Source: Krasilnikovozyma curviuscula
Taxonomy: Eukaryota; Basidiomycota; Tremellomycetes; Cystofilobasidiales; Mrakiaceae
Direction of reading: 5' to 3'
Assembly (NCBI GenBank): GCA_014825775.1
Contig: MVAQ01000002.1
Span: 124,001 to 188,000 of the forward strand
Length of the DNA stretch: 64,000 nt
Position numbers and translations under genes: made by a program. This document shows, one piece after another, positions 1 through 13,664 of this stretch (positions are counted from its first letter, which is position 1; each line of letters starts with the position of its first letter). The notes below the pieces were generated by a model. That model searched no databases. It saw nothing but the letters and a program-made list of their open reading frames with translations, and had not been told where the DNA came from.

Positions 1-43
1 GCGTTCCGCTTTACACTTTGCTCACCTACCTGTTGACTTCCAG

Positions 44-1390
44 GTTTGGATCTTCTGATAGCACCTAGCGGAGAACCTTTCTTGTCATCTTCTTTAATCA
101 TCGACTCAATTGACAAACTATGGAGGACAGGGTTCTCTTCTACTCCAGCGACGATCCGGAACGAAAAGGGTCACTTCACTAAGTGGATTGATGATCTCTG
201 CACACCTAGGTAAGCCCAAACTTTTGAAGCGTTTGTGCTGTATCATTGAATGTTTGGGACTGACTCGCCTTCTCACATAGTCGTCTTCACACAACCTCTC
301 TATACACTACCGGCTTCTACATCTTCCTGACTCTCGGTATGCTCATGGTGCCAGGCCAACTCATTCCTTACATCATTGAAGATCTCGATGTTGTTGTAGT
401 CTCGATGCGTGAGATTGTATGGGTTGTATGGACACTCGCGACTTTGATATCGGTAAGCAGTGCCGCTGGCGCCTGTCGCCGATCTTCTGTTGCTAAAAAT
501 TCCATCTTTTCCAACAGCCCATCTCAATACTATCACCCACTGCTCGTTGGCTTCTTATCCTCACCCTCATTACTCCTTTGACGTTCCGAGCGGCCGCATA
601 CAACTTCCTCTGTTTCTCGGTTCCATTCCTATCACTCCAACTCATCTCGCCATCAGCTACAAGCTTTCCTTTGCAGTTCCCATCACTTCTTCCTTTGGCC
701 TCATACATCAATCTTCTTCTCGGACGAGTATCCTCAAGCTCAGCACTCCTCATCCCAGCCTGCTTTGTTGCTTTCGTCTTCCTAGCCACAGCGCTGAACG
801 GCGATATATGGAGGATCGGATTCCAGCTAGGATTTCAGCTCCAATCAACTGCTATCACCCCTGAAGAACCAAACATCGCTCCTTACCCAGCTCGGATGGC
901 AATCGCGGTCACTCTGCTCATCTTCTTGGTCCTTCTCATCTTGGTGGTCTGCTCAAGAGTCCCACCGCCTCAGCTACCATCCTCAAGTGATGAATGGATC
1001 AATAAGTGGGGGCTGGAGTCTTCAACTAAAGCACGCGCCAGTCGAATACGTGCCCTGAACCTGCTGTTAGTCGACAAAGAAAACGACTTGCGAATCAGAT
1101 TCCCATCTAGATCCTCGTCTCCAGTAACAGCAGCTGAAGAATCAACAGCGCTCCTCCCACCATCGCCAAAAGCACCAGTACGAAGGATACCTTTCCCAAC
1201 CCCCTTCAACCTCGTCCCGTCCATCTTGGCATTGATGCGAGTTGGGCCGTTTAAAGGCACATTTTGGTTGCGCGCAGTAGAGACTCTCTACTATAGGAGT
1301 ACTTTGGGTATTGTCTTTGGGTTAACTGATGTAATTGGAAGAGCTTGGAAGACCGTCAAGAGAAGGGTCGGAGCGTCGACCCGTAGATAG
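44..1390 (+). CDS. Unrecognised multi-pass membrane protein, 5' truncated by window edge
   Basis: Three exons are visible: 44-209, 281-452 and 518-1390. They join in phase across introns with GTAAGC donors and TAG/CAG acceptors. The frame is open back to an acceptor at 41-43, so at least one exon lies outside the window. The visible product is about 400 residues. It starts with a soluble stretch containing FTKWIDDLCTPSRLHT, then several hydrophobic segments (for example GFYIFLTLGMLM, WVVWTLATLI, WLLILTLITPL, ALLIPACFVAFVFLA and MAIAVTLLIFLVLLILVV). The tail of about 140 residues is basic and Ser/Pro-rich and ends in TRR. This looks like an integral membrane protein with a cytosolic tail. I do not recognise the family and assign no function. 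Confidence 0.6.
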
Positions 1391-1989
1391 TAGACTTGTG
1401 AGTTCCACTTACATCCTTACAATCGCTCAGACACTGACCCAGGCTTGTCCCATCTCCAAGAAAAAACTGGGATACATTGACTTTATCGATACTGAGGTAG
1501 TCACTGAAGCTGCAACAGTTTGGCCAAGCGGCGCGCAATCACATGCCTGCGCACTGTTAATCGTTTGCAGAGGAAGACTGATAGCATCTCCTCTTGGCGG
1601 AGAAGTGTTCACTCTTGGATTCTTGACCTAGCCATGGCAATTACTGAAACACTACGGTGTAACGCAATTTCGCAACTCAGCCAGAAATTAATTTCTGGCT
1701 TGACATATCGCCATCTCACTCTCAACCACATCTCCCCTCCTCCGTAAGCTTCGCTGTTAGACTTCCCAGTACTATCATCCTCTGCAAGTTGACGTGTACT
1801 TTTCTCGATTGGAAAGGTTCCCTCTTAATTGTCTGACTTGTTTTCTTATCTCGTCCCTCTTTCGAAATTTCCAGGTCAAAACGCTCTTTACTTCTCTCGT
1901 TTCGCCCCTTCCTCATCTTAGCCTTGTTATCCCCCTCTTTTGAACTTCTCGATCCAACCCGAGATTCGGATCTCACAAGAAGCCCTCAG
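1391..1989. promoter_or_regulatory. Intergenic region, probable glucanase promoter
   Basis: No coding sequence is supported here. The stretch separates two genes on the same strand. The part after about 1750 is pyrimidine-rich, as is common in fungal promoters and leaders. It holds the perfect palindrome listed separately. I saw no clear TATA box. Confidence 0.4.
1679..1700. repeat. Perfect 22-bp palindrome
   Basis: Bases 1679-1700 read the same on both strands with no spacer; all 11 base pairs match. The half site is AGCCAGAAATT. It lies about 290 bp upstream of the glucanase start codon. It could be the site of a dimeric regulator or a small cruciform. Confidence 0.85.
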
Positions 1990-4408
1990 ATGAGACTCTC
2001 AAATCTTATCTTCATCACCCCGCTTCTCTCATCTCTCTTGAATCATGCGGTTTCCGCCTCTTCCTCACACCATGGCGTATCGAAGCTATCGTCAAGATCT
2101 CGAGCTCATCTTGCTCCACGTCAAGCTGCAGAGCTGAGCCTAAAAAAGAAATGCTCCGATCATGTTCCTAAAGGCTGGGTCTCCCTTGGTTGTTTCAAAG
2201 ACGCTCGGGTTCGACTTTTGGGTACACAGATGGCTAGCTCTGGCTCGAATACTCCTGGATCTTGTATCGCAGCTTGTGCCAACGCTGGATATACTCATGC
2301 TGGAACTGGTAAGTTTCTTTTCCGCCAGTCTCTTCTTCTCCCCGCTCACCTTCCGGACTTCTTTATTTCGATGTTCATTAGAGTACCGTACTCAGGTCTG
2401 ATTTTTGTCCTCTCATCAGTCCTGCGCCATACGCTGATAGCGCACCTGCTGGTTTTCCAGTGCTTCTGCGGAACACCCAACTATACTCCTCAGGCTCTCA
2501 GTGATTCTTCATGCTCGGATTCTTGCCCTGGTGACATGACCCAAACATGCGGTGGTACCTGGGCTTTGAATCTCTACGTGAGTGAAAGAATGATGACTTA
2601 TCGGTGCAACCCAGAGGAGATAGAGCTGACTTCTTTGTGCTGCAATTGCAACTTTTAGCACAGGACATCGACCACTTCTGGATCTTCTACCAGCTCTAGC
2701 ATTACTTCGTCTTCAACTGGTACCCCTGCCTTCACTCCCACATATGCTGCTCCAGCTTCCCGTTCTTCAAAATACGTCTTTGCGCAGTGAGTGTATCAAG
2801 CACATAGCTCCCTCTTTTTTGCCTCTCCTAACTCTTAGAACTTAGCCATATGGTAGGTAACACTTACCCGTACAAGCAAAGCGATTGGGCGAAAGATATT
2901 GCTCTCGCAAAAGCCGCTGGCATTGATGCTTTTGCTTTGAACATCGGCACTGATTCTTGGCAACCGCAATCGTGGGTCGCACTTAATATATCTCCGCTCT
3001 CATTACAATATCTCATCCAGTAGCTTCTTTAGTGTCGCATATGCTTACGCCGCTGCAGCTGCCGCAGGAAATGCTTTCAAGCTGTTTTTCTCGTTTGACA
3101 TGACGGTCTTTCCCTGCAGCGAACTCCCTACCAGAATCGAGCAATACGTCTTGCAGTACGCATCTCATCCCAACCAGTTCTTGTACAAGAGTAGAGTGTT
3201 CATCTCGACGTTCTTCGGTGATGAGCAGTGCGGTAAGCAACCTTGGGTTAACTTCAAGAGTAGTCTTGCGTCTCAAGGTGTCAACGTGAGTGGGTTTATA
3301 CCCCTCTTTTCGTAATCACATGGCTTACCAATCTACTGTCATAGATATTTTTTGCCCCAGCCTTCTTCGGTACTGATTGGAAGAACTGGGGAATTGTCGA
3401 CTCGATCCTTGCTGTCAGTGTCGTCTTTCGTTTCGTCGCAATGTATCCTAGAGTAGAGCTAATAATTGGTCAATTGTTGTTGAATTTTTCTCAGTGGGGT
3501 TCCGGTTGGACTACACCTGGTCAATCAGCGCCAAATACCGCACACGACTCTTACTACATGTCTCAATACCCTTCGCAGCTCTACTTCCCGACAGTAGCGG
3601 CACTATTCTATACTCACTACTGTCCTAACACCTACAACAAAAACTGGCTTTTCCAAAGTGATCAATGGGCCTTCGACACACGCTGGAAACAAGTCATCGC
3701 CATGCGTGACAAAGTAGACTTTCTCGAGCTTCTGACTTGGAACGACTACGGCGAGAGCTCATATTTGGGACCCATCGCAGGCGCTCAGCCTAATTCCCAA
3801 GCTTGGGTCGATGGAATTGATCACCAAGCTCTCCAACAAGCCAACAGCTACTATGCTTCGGCTTTCAAGAACGGCGCCTACCCGACCATCACAAAGTTCA
3901 AAGTCTATCTCCAAGCTCGACCTCATGTCAACTCTGCTACACCCAACAATGATCCTTGTCCTGTGGCTCCTACTGTTGGAGATAATGGTTCTGATGGACG
4001 GTATGTAGTGAGTATTTTTTTTACTCCATTCTCGCCGCTCGCGTCCGTGTAGATAACTTTGCTGCTGCATGCCATGCAGGAAATCAACTCGTTCTTTACC
4101 TTAGTCTTCGCACCATCCGCCGCTATCGTTACCATGACTTCTGGATCTCAAGTTTCGACAGTCTCCATCTCTGCTGGAATATCCAGTCTCAGCTCACCCT
4201 TGCAGGCTGGAAGTGGAATGAGAGTCACAGTAGTTGTCGGCGGCCGTACCATTTTGAATTACTCTCCATCCGGATGGACTTTCTCAGGTGAGTTTCAATT
4301 TTTGTGGTCTCTAACTACCTTTTCAATAATCCTTTGACCACCGATCTTTGTTTTCAAAGCTACCACTCAAGTGTATAACTACAACTATCATTTCTTCTCA
4401 TCTGGCTA
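1990..4408 (+). CDS. Secreted WSC-domain GH71 alpha-1,3-glucanase
   Basis: Ten exons: 1990-2308, 2382-2395, 2461-2577, 2659-2786, 2846-2971, 3033-3285, 3345-3413, 3495-4007, 4080-4287 and 4359-4408, giving 598 codons plus stop. Residues 1-25 form a signal peptide. Residues about 50-150 are a WSC carbohydrate-binding domain with its cysteine pattern (GWVSLGCFKD, ECFCGT-type core, TCGGTWALNLY). A Ser/Thr linker follows, then a glycoside hydrolase family 71 domain that begins KYVFAHHMVGNTYPY and includes FKLFFSFDM and LLTWNDYGESSYLGP. GH71 enzymes hydrolyse alpha-1,3-glucan, a fungal cell-wall polymer; WSC domains bind wall glycans. The likely role is wall remodelling outside the cell. The second exon is only 14 nt and encodes EYRTQ; without it the WSC domain is broken. 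Confidence 0.9.
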
Positions 4409-4720
4409 GACTTGCCCTTCAACATGAACATGTTCAATACCTTCATCTGCACAGAATTTTGAATCCTCCTTTTACATAGTTCCTATTACTACGAAGCTAC
4501 TTTGTAACATTAATGATCTCCCGTTCATCCCTTATCTTTCGTGTTGCAGTTTGATCCTAAGTACTCAACCAACTTCGCATGTTATATCATTAATTTCTAT
4601 CTTTCAGATATCACAGCTCGAAAGAAATTACTCTCCACCAGCGTCTAAGGCTTCAACACCATGTTCGTCTCTGTTCAAATCCTCTTCTGGGCTGATCTTC
4701 CTATGAAAGGTTTGGAAATT
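4409..4720. other. Convergent intergenic region
   Basis: This AT-rich stretch lies between the 3' ends of the glucanase and the next minus-strand gene. It probably holds both 3' UTRs and polyadenylation sites. No gene is visible. Confidence 0.5.
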
Positions 4721-5880
4721 CTAGAGATGTAGAAGAAACCAGAGACGATTTTCGATAAGGCGCAGAGTTACCAGGACCAAAAAGAACAGAATCAATGGTA
4801 TGAACATGAAAAGAAAGAGCCAAAGGAGCTGGAAAGGATCAGTCAGGAATGTGAATCTCGACGAAGTAAACAACGCAAACTGAAGACTGACCCTGCGCAC
4901 TAAGTGAAGAGCATCCCGGGTAGCCTCACCGACTGGATTGGCGTTTTTCTCTTGAACTTCACTTAAGAGTTCCTCTATTGAACCATTTACTACAGCTGAA
5001 AGGTTCGATCCGTTCGCTGAATTGAGAAGTTCTGAGGTGAGCTTTGTTGAGATGGAGGATGTATCCTGATGGGTCTGATAAAGTTCTGAAAGTAGTTTTT
5101 CAAGAGCAGTGAGGATCTGTGAAGAAAGGAAGAGGGAAAAATTCTTCAGCCAGAGACTGTAAAGGGTGAGAACCGCAAACTGTTCAAGCAAGCGCACCTT
5201 GTCCAGATCATTCAGGATCTCCGATAGCACCCCGTCTTCGTACCTTTGCCCCCGATTCATATCTTCTTTGTCTTCGTCAGACAGATAATTCATTTCTTCA
5301 ATCCTTCCCTCATTATAGTTCTTCTTCTCCATTCGCTCCAACACACCAAGGATCTTCAACCACACCTTTTCCCCCCTCGATCCAGTTATAGAGTCGTCGT
5401 ACCCCCTCCTTCTGTTTAAGATCCTACTACCCATTTTGTTTTTCCCATTCAACTTGGTGACCTCGTCGAACAACCTCTCCCGCAGCTCCAAGCCGAGATC
5501 CTGCAGTCGCAAATGGATCTCTCTGCCTTCCAGATCCAAGATCTGTTGCTCTATAGTTGAAATCGATTGACCGCTAAGGAGATTTTTCTGGAATGTGCGA
5601 CCGAGTTTGGAAGGGGTGAGGGAGGGTGAGAGGAGAGAGAGGAGGAGAGCAAGGAGAGAGATCAAGATCGAGAGAAAGACAATGACTGATCGATTCACGG
5701 GATAAATTAGTACACGTAGGAGGTTAAATCTCACGAGTGAGAATAATTACTATTGGTGCTTTTTGAAGCCTGCGTAGTGATGTACACCTTCTGCCTCCTC
5801 CCTCCCATGAGTCTCCTACTGTTCCCCTCAGCCCGGTACTGAGAATGGTGGTGGCTGTTGTCCAAGAAATCCAGATTCAT
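4721..5880 (-). CDS. Unknown membrane-anchored coiled-coil protein
   Basis: The main exon is 4721-5729. It has no in-frame ATG at its 5' end before a stop. A short first exon at 5840-5880 (ATG at 5880, starting MNLDFLDNSHHHSQ) can join it in phase with donor GTACCG and acceptor GAG; this start is tentative. The product has a strong N-terminal transmembrane segment (VIVFLSILISLLALLLSLL). A long charged helical region follows with heptad-like leucines, roughly residues 60-290. A C-terminal hydrophobic pair contains LLWLFLFMFIPLILFFLVLVTL and the protein ends in NRLWFLLHL. I do not recognise the family. Confidence 0.5.
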
Positions 5881-6288
5881 CTTCGAGGAAAGCCGAGATA
5901 GGAGGATTTAGAGATGAATAAAGAATCTCACAATTCTCGAGGTGCAATAAGCGCTGAGTTTTGAAACTTGAGTGCTCGGACCTTAAGCAACTTCACCGTG
6001 TGAAGATCATTAAAATGTTCTATACAATAATCGAAGCAGTACATATTTATAAGAAACTTTTGATTGTATAAACCTATTCAAAGGACGAGAGATGGACATG
6101 GGTTTTGGAGGTTAATGGATATCAAAACGAATGGAAGACGCGTGCGGGCTTACAGTGATGGTGTGAGATGGTGCAGGGGCGTTGTGAGAGTGGTGATCAG
6201 AAAGCAAAGTCAACACATTCTTCAGATTGTCTAGAGACGAAGTCTTCAAGTGATATCTTGATTTTCAACGCAACCAGAAACAAGCGCC
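5881..6288. other. Intergenic region with no visible gene
   Basis: It lies between two minus-strand genes. It probably holds the upstream region of the membrane protein and the 3' UTR of the DCAF11-like gene. A last exon of the latter may extend to about 6222 if a GTGAGT donor at 6336 is used. Confidence 0.35.
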
Positions 6289-8810
6289 TCAGACCAATGC
6301 ACACGGAGGAACACAAAAGCGTCTCAAACGACTCACATTCTTGGACCAGCTCTTCCACTCATGTTTAGCAATACTTCCCGCACTGCCCGAGTCCCAGCAC
6401 GTACTCATCAACTCAGGTCTTTCAGGATGCCACGACACGTCTCTGACACACTGATTCCAATCCCCGCCGCCTCGCCTTCCCGCCGCTGCCATTGGAGACG
6501 ATGGGTCCGGTGAAGATGGGTCGTTGTACACGAGGGGGTTCTCCCGCGAATGAAGAGGCAAGGACTGGGAGCGGTCGAGCACTTGTACCGGTAAGCCGTC
6601 GAGGGACCAGATCTACATCGAAGCCAGTCGTTATTCTTAACTTGCCTGCGCACTCGTTGGACAGGAAATGGTTTGATGGCGAAATAACTTACATGGATTC
6701 GACCATCTGCTGAGCCAGAGTAGATGTACTGCTGGCCAGTTGTTGCGACTGGTGAGAAATGACACCGGATGAGCGTCCTCAGGACGGAGTGGCCGCGATA
6801 AGTCTGTCAAAAACGTCCAATCCTATCAGTTCCTCGCGCTTTGCAAAGACCGAAGCGCAAGATAAGAAGACTGACCATAACAGAGCAATCATCCGGGTGC
6901 TGCCTGTACGCTCCACGACCTTCATACCGCGAGTTCCTGTAGTCGAACGTCTGCACCCCGTACCTCGCCGCGGCGTCCCCACACGCCTCGACGACACTGT
7001 TCTCCCTCATTGATCTCAGGTCCCATAACTTCAACGTCTGGTCTTTCCCGTTCGAGATTGCATATCTCCCGTCGCCCTTCGGTGAGACGTACGTAATGCC
7101 CTCCGTGTGGCCACTGAGGATACCAGACGGCTTATTGGATGATAGCGAGCGGCGGTCCCAGACTTTCAGGTAACCGTCATCCGAGGCCGAGATGACAATA
7201 TTAGTACTGCGTTCGTCAGCAAAGGCGATTCCGTTGACGTCGTTATTGTGGGCGGGGATGTTCTCGACAGGCTCTTCTCGATCGAGGTCGTAAACTGTGG
7301 AACGACGATAGTTGAAGGTGAGACGAGACGCAGGAACAAAAAAGAAGAGAAAAAGAGTGTACTGATGATCATTCCGTCGTCCTCGCTGTATCCTCCACTC
7401 GCACCAGCCACGATTTCTTTACCATCTGCAGAGAACCTGACAGCCCAGATCTGCGCACAACCATAAATTCGGAACTCAGACTCTATTTAACAGCGTTTCT
7501 TCTACAGTAAGGGAAGAAAGAAGGAACCCACCCTTGAGACGTCGGATCCTCGAGAGTAACCGCCTCGTCGGCGGGAGCCGTAGCTGTTGTTATCGTCCAT
7601 CGAGAAGTCCAGCGAGAGCTGCTCTTCATCCGCTCCTGACGTCTTGAACATGTGCACGTATTGACTCATTGAGGAGTAAATCATCCTGCGAAGTGTGAAG
7701 AACGTCAGACGTATGAAAGGGCGGGAGCGCGAGATAGGCAAATCACAAAAAATATTAGCGACGCACCATTCGTCATCGTGAGATAAATCACAATCAGTGA
7801 CTGTCCAGCCACCTTGGATACCTTGAACGGCCTTAATGCGCTCCAATGAGCTCTCCTCCGGTCGCATAGGCGAGTCATCGTACGTGTAGAAGTTCATCCT
7901 CCTCCTACTTTGTCCAGCGCCTCTCAACGCCATCCTTTCCTCAGCGGGGGTCATGGTACCTCTTGCTACTTTGACGGGTGCAGTAGTGTTGTAAAGCGAA
8001 ATGGTGAAATCCTGCGTGGCCGTGTAGAAGAAGTCAGACGAATGCGAGTACTGCCCACAGTACGGCCTTGAGCTCAGGTGGGCGACGGTGGTTCCGGAAG
8101 TGTTGGGTAAAGCGTAGGCACCGTAGTCTGCCTTTCTGAATTTGTTGATGCCGACGCCGAACGAGCGCTCGCGGTCCCAGATCATTTGGTTGAGCTGCTT
8201 CGTGCATCCATGGTGCTGGTGCTGGTGGGAGAGATCTCCCACGTCTCCGAATTCACCTCCATATCGTAACTCAAGACCTTCTTTTAGAGGCGTTGTCACT
8301 GGGGGTGGTGCATTCCGCTGACGGGAGGGCTCTCGGCGAGCTCTCGCTCCTGCTGCTCCCCCTGAAATGATCTGAATTCCTCCTGCCCTTCCTCCAGTAG
8401 TGAATGAGTTTCCGAGTATTCTGGCAATAAAGGAATCAGCAGCTTGGCCGCTTCCTTGGTTTCGAAGAGCTGAAATAATTGTCAGTCAGCGTCGGTGTCG
8501 ATTTGTGGAGGAGAGAGTGAGACGACGATAACGAGGGCTTACCTTGGATTATCAGTCGGGCTCCTTCTTCACCAATGAGTTCTCCCATCTCTTCATCATC
8601 ATATTCATCATCTTCTTCCTCTTCATCCTGATCCTCTTCCTCGTCCACTTCCATGTCCTCCGCATCGAAGTATTCAATGTCCTCATCATCGTCTTCCTCT
8701 TCGTCCTCCCATGCACCTTCGACACCATCTAACTCGAAGTCAGGATCCTGTTCGTCGTCATCAAAATCGTCTCTTAACAGCGAGGATAGGTCTGATACTC
8801 GAGGGGGCAT
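6289..8810 (-). CDS. DCAF11/WDR23-like WD40 protein, CUL4-DDB1 substrate adaptor
   Basis: Exons from the 5' end: 8543-8810, 7767-8469, 7532-7685, 7363-7450, 6876-7294, 6693-6803 and 6289-6612, about 688 residues. The first 90 residues contain a long Asp/Glu run (residues 14-75). A basic linker and seven-bladed WD40 repeats follow. Family-typical pieces are DCDLSHDDEWMIYSSMS, IWAVRFSADG, LKLWDLRSM, TYRGHSVLRTLIRCHFSP, YIYSGSADGRIHIW and CVRDVSWHPERPELMSTCWD. In other eukaryotes these proteins recruit substrates to the CUL4-DDB1 ubiquitin ligase; WDR23 controls NRF2/SKN-1. The 3' end is uncertain. A GTGAGT at 6336 could splice to a tag at 6231-6233 and end the protein after two more codons, instead of reading through to the stop at 6289. 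Confidence 0.85.
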
Positions 8811-9121
8811 TCTTGGTGGACTGATTGGAAACGAGTGAGCGTTCGGCTTTGAAATCGAGCAGCCGTGCCTTTTCGATGGGCAGTGGACCGAGGTGTGGCC
8901 GCCACTCTGGAAAACGACTTCCCATCCATTAAACTTTGTACAGAATGGAAGAAAATCTAGCAGGAGGGCAACTGGTACACAATAGTGATGTGCATAACAG
9001 CAAAGAAAAATTAAATCGATAAATGCACCTGGCACACTCTTGAGCCACCAAACAAGATCATACACTCCATCCTCCTCCTCTTGCCCCACCCAACTGTTAA
9101 GATTCCATCCGAAAATATCTT
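8811..9121. promoter_or_regulatory. Tandem intergenic region upstream of the DCAF11-like gene
   Basis: About 310 bp separate the start of the DCAF11-like gene from the stop of RAE1 on the same strand. It must hold the promoter of the former and the 3' UTR of the latter. I saw no distinct motif. Confidence 0.4.
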
Positions 9122-11055
9122 CTACTTTTTCCTCGGCTTGACCTCCTCGTCCTTAATCAAATGCAGATGGATCCTCGGCTGATCCGCTTGCGATCCTGCG
9201 CCGGCGTGCCCTCTCGACCTGTGGGCCAAGAAACAACCCTTTGGGTCAGAAAGAACACAAAAGAGAGAATCAAGGAAAGAAAAGGACGGGATCTTACCAG
9301 TCGTACGAGGCGGCGTAGGCGAGCACTGTGTGGTCTGCGTTGAACGACGCGCTTGTTATGGGTGTTGGCGGCTGGTTAGCGGCGGGCTGCAGGTTTGCGG
9401 GGAGGAATGACTGTGGGTTGATGCCTAGATAAATACAGAGCGAGAAGGAAGTCAGAAGAGGTTTTGGTGGAAGTGGAACGGAGGAGGAGAAAACGAGATG
9501 TAACACTCACTCTTCAATCGCGCTCGGGATTGGGCGTCCCAGAAGTGCAGTTGCTTGAGAATAAAACGATGGAGATGGATAAGTAAGCAAAAGGAATTGA
9601 AAGGGAAGCTTTAGCAACAATGAAGTTAAACCTACGCCATCACCGCCTCCAGTAACGAAAGTACCGTACTGCCTATGGAACGCAATGGTGTTGACACCTA
9701 ACCCAAACAAAGATTAGAAGCTTTATCTCTCACGAGCACAGGTGAGAGAATTGAAAAACGCACTATAAACAATTGACTTCTTCGGTATACTCTTTGAGAT
9801 GTCAGCCGCGACCTCCTTCCGATGACACTTGAAGGAGAAGTTATTCGTCGTGTCTGGATCCTGCAGATAACTGTCACCACCAGACCACCAAAAATAAGAC
9901 ACAGTAAAATAAATTCAGTGAGCAACCAGAAAATAAAGTGTAGACATTGAGAAGCACGTACTGGTAGGCAACACGACCTTCGATGGACCCGACAGCGTAA
10001 CCTGGCTTACCCTGCGCCTGGGGGAAACACGAGATGACTCTCGTCTGCCACTTCAGTGGTGAATCAATTTCCTATGTGTCCCCACCAACAACAAGTTTTC
10101 AGTCTGTGTCGATCTACATGACGAGGAATTGGGTAAGGAAGAGAAAGTAAGACGTACCTTGACCACTTGGCTTGGGTTACGGATATCGTAGATCTGTATC
10201 TTACGCTCGGCACTGCCGACGACGACGAGGTCTCCCGAAGTATCAAACGAGTAACACCTCTCTGGGAGAGGAACCGCTCCGACCGCACCACCTGGCCAAG
10301 AAAATAGACGTAACCTACTGATCAGTTACCGTTAAGGGTCACAAGTGCAAGTGCTGGCGCAACTTACCCGTTCGTGGGTCCCAGTACTTCAACATCTTAT
10401 CCCATCCTCCCGTGATAAGGTATTGCGACCCATTTGTCGCCGTTGCGTACCTGACCGTTTTGATGGGTGCGTCATGAGCTCCCATTTGAGCTGCGTTGTC
10501 CCCCAAATCATGAGAGAGGTCAGTACGAAAAGTCTCAATCGAGTTTTAGATTAAAAGAGGAGTTAGAAGGACTGACTAGGCGTTTTCGTTTGCAGGTCGA
10601 AGATTTTGAGAGCTTTATCACTACCGACTGAGAAGAGTTTTGTACCATCCTGCGTTTCCAGAGGGGCTTGTGTTTTAACCAGTGCGACAAGCTAGAACCA
10701 GCAATAGGAAGAAACACTTACTGGCATCCATGCTAAATCCATGACAGGACCATCGTGTGTATAGCCCGCAAACGGTTCCTATTCCCGTCAAGAAAGGTTG
10801 AAAGAAACAGCAACTGGTCAGAAAAACCTTTCCAATGGCACCCTTTAAATCTGCCTTCCTCCTTGCTATCCAGATCCCTATGAGACTCACAGACTGTCCA
10901 TTCGATATCCTGTAGATCCTCACTTCGTTCGACCAGTCCGCCGTCGCCAGGTAGTCGATGTTCTGTTCAGCTCTGACTGGTGAAAAGGCGATGGACTGGA
11001 TTGAATCTGTAGGTGGGCCTGCTATCATCGGGTCTGCGACCACGGGAAGAGCCAT
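9122..11055 (-). CDS. RAE1: mRNA export factor RAE1/Gle2
   Basis: Eleven exons encode 365 residues: 10891-11055, 10722-10778, 10577-10649, 10368-10490, 10158-10291, 9962-10071, 9764-9870, 9636-9697, 9511-9553, 9298-9424 and 9122-9218. All junctions keep phase. The sequence follows RAE1 from end to end: DSIQSIAFSP, HDGPVMDLAWMPDG, KALKIFDLQT, HDAPIKTVRY, LKYWDPRTG, ERCYSFD, KIQIYDIRN, NNFSFKCHR, VNTIAFH, FWDAQSRARLK and LAYAASYDWSRGH. Length and the C-terminal YDWS motif match the family. RAE1 is a WD40 beta-propeller at the nuclear pore that binds the GLEBS motif of Nup98 and acts in mRNA export and spindle assembly. The ATG at 11055 is the first in frame. The gene is divergent from actin. 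Confidence 0.95.
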
Positions 11056-13589
<2,534 letters not shown>

Positions 13590-13664
13590 ACAGGCTAGTT
13601 GGACTCTGTGGAATCCTACAGGGCAAAACAAGACACCTATACCCCTCCTACATCGCCGATGCTA

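Noticed and set aside
5159..5200. Possible 41-nt intron (GTGCGC..TACAG) in the minus-strand membrane protein
   Set aside because: Its length is not a multiple of three and removing it would break a long open frame.
8544..8838. Ser-rich and Phe/Leu-rich plus-strand frames near 8.6 kb
   Set aside because: They are the complement of the Asp/Glu run in the DCAF11-like first exon.
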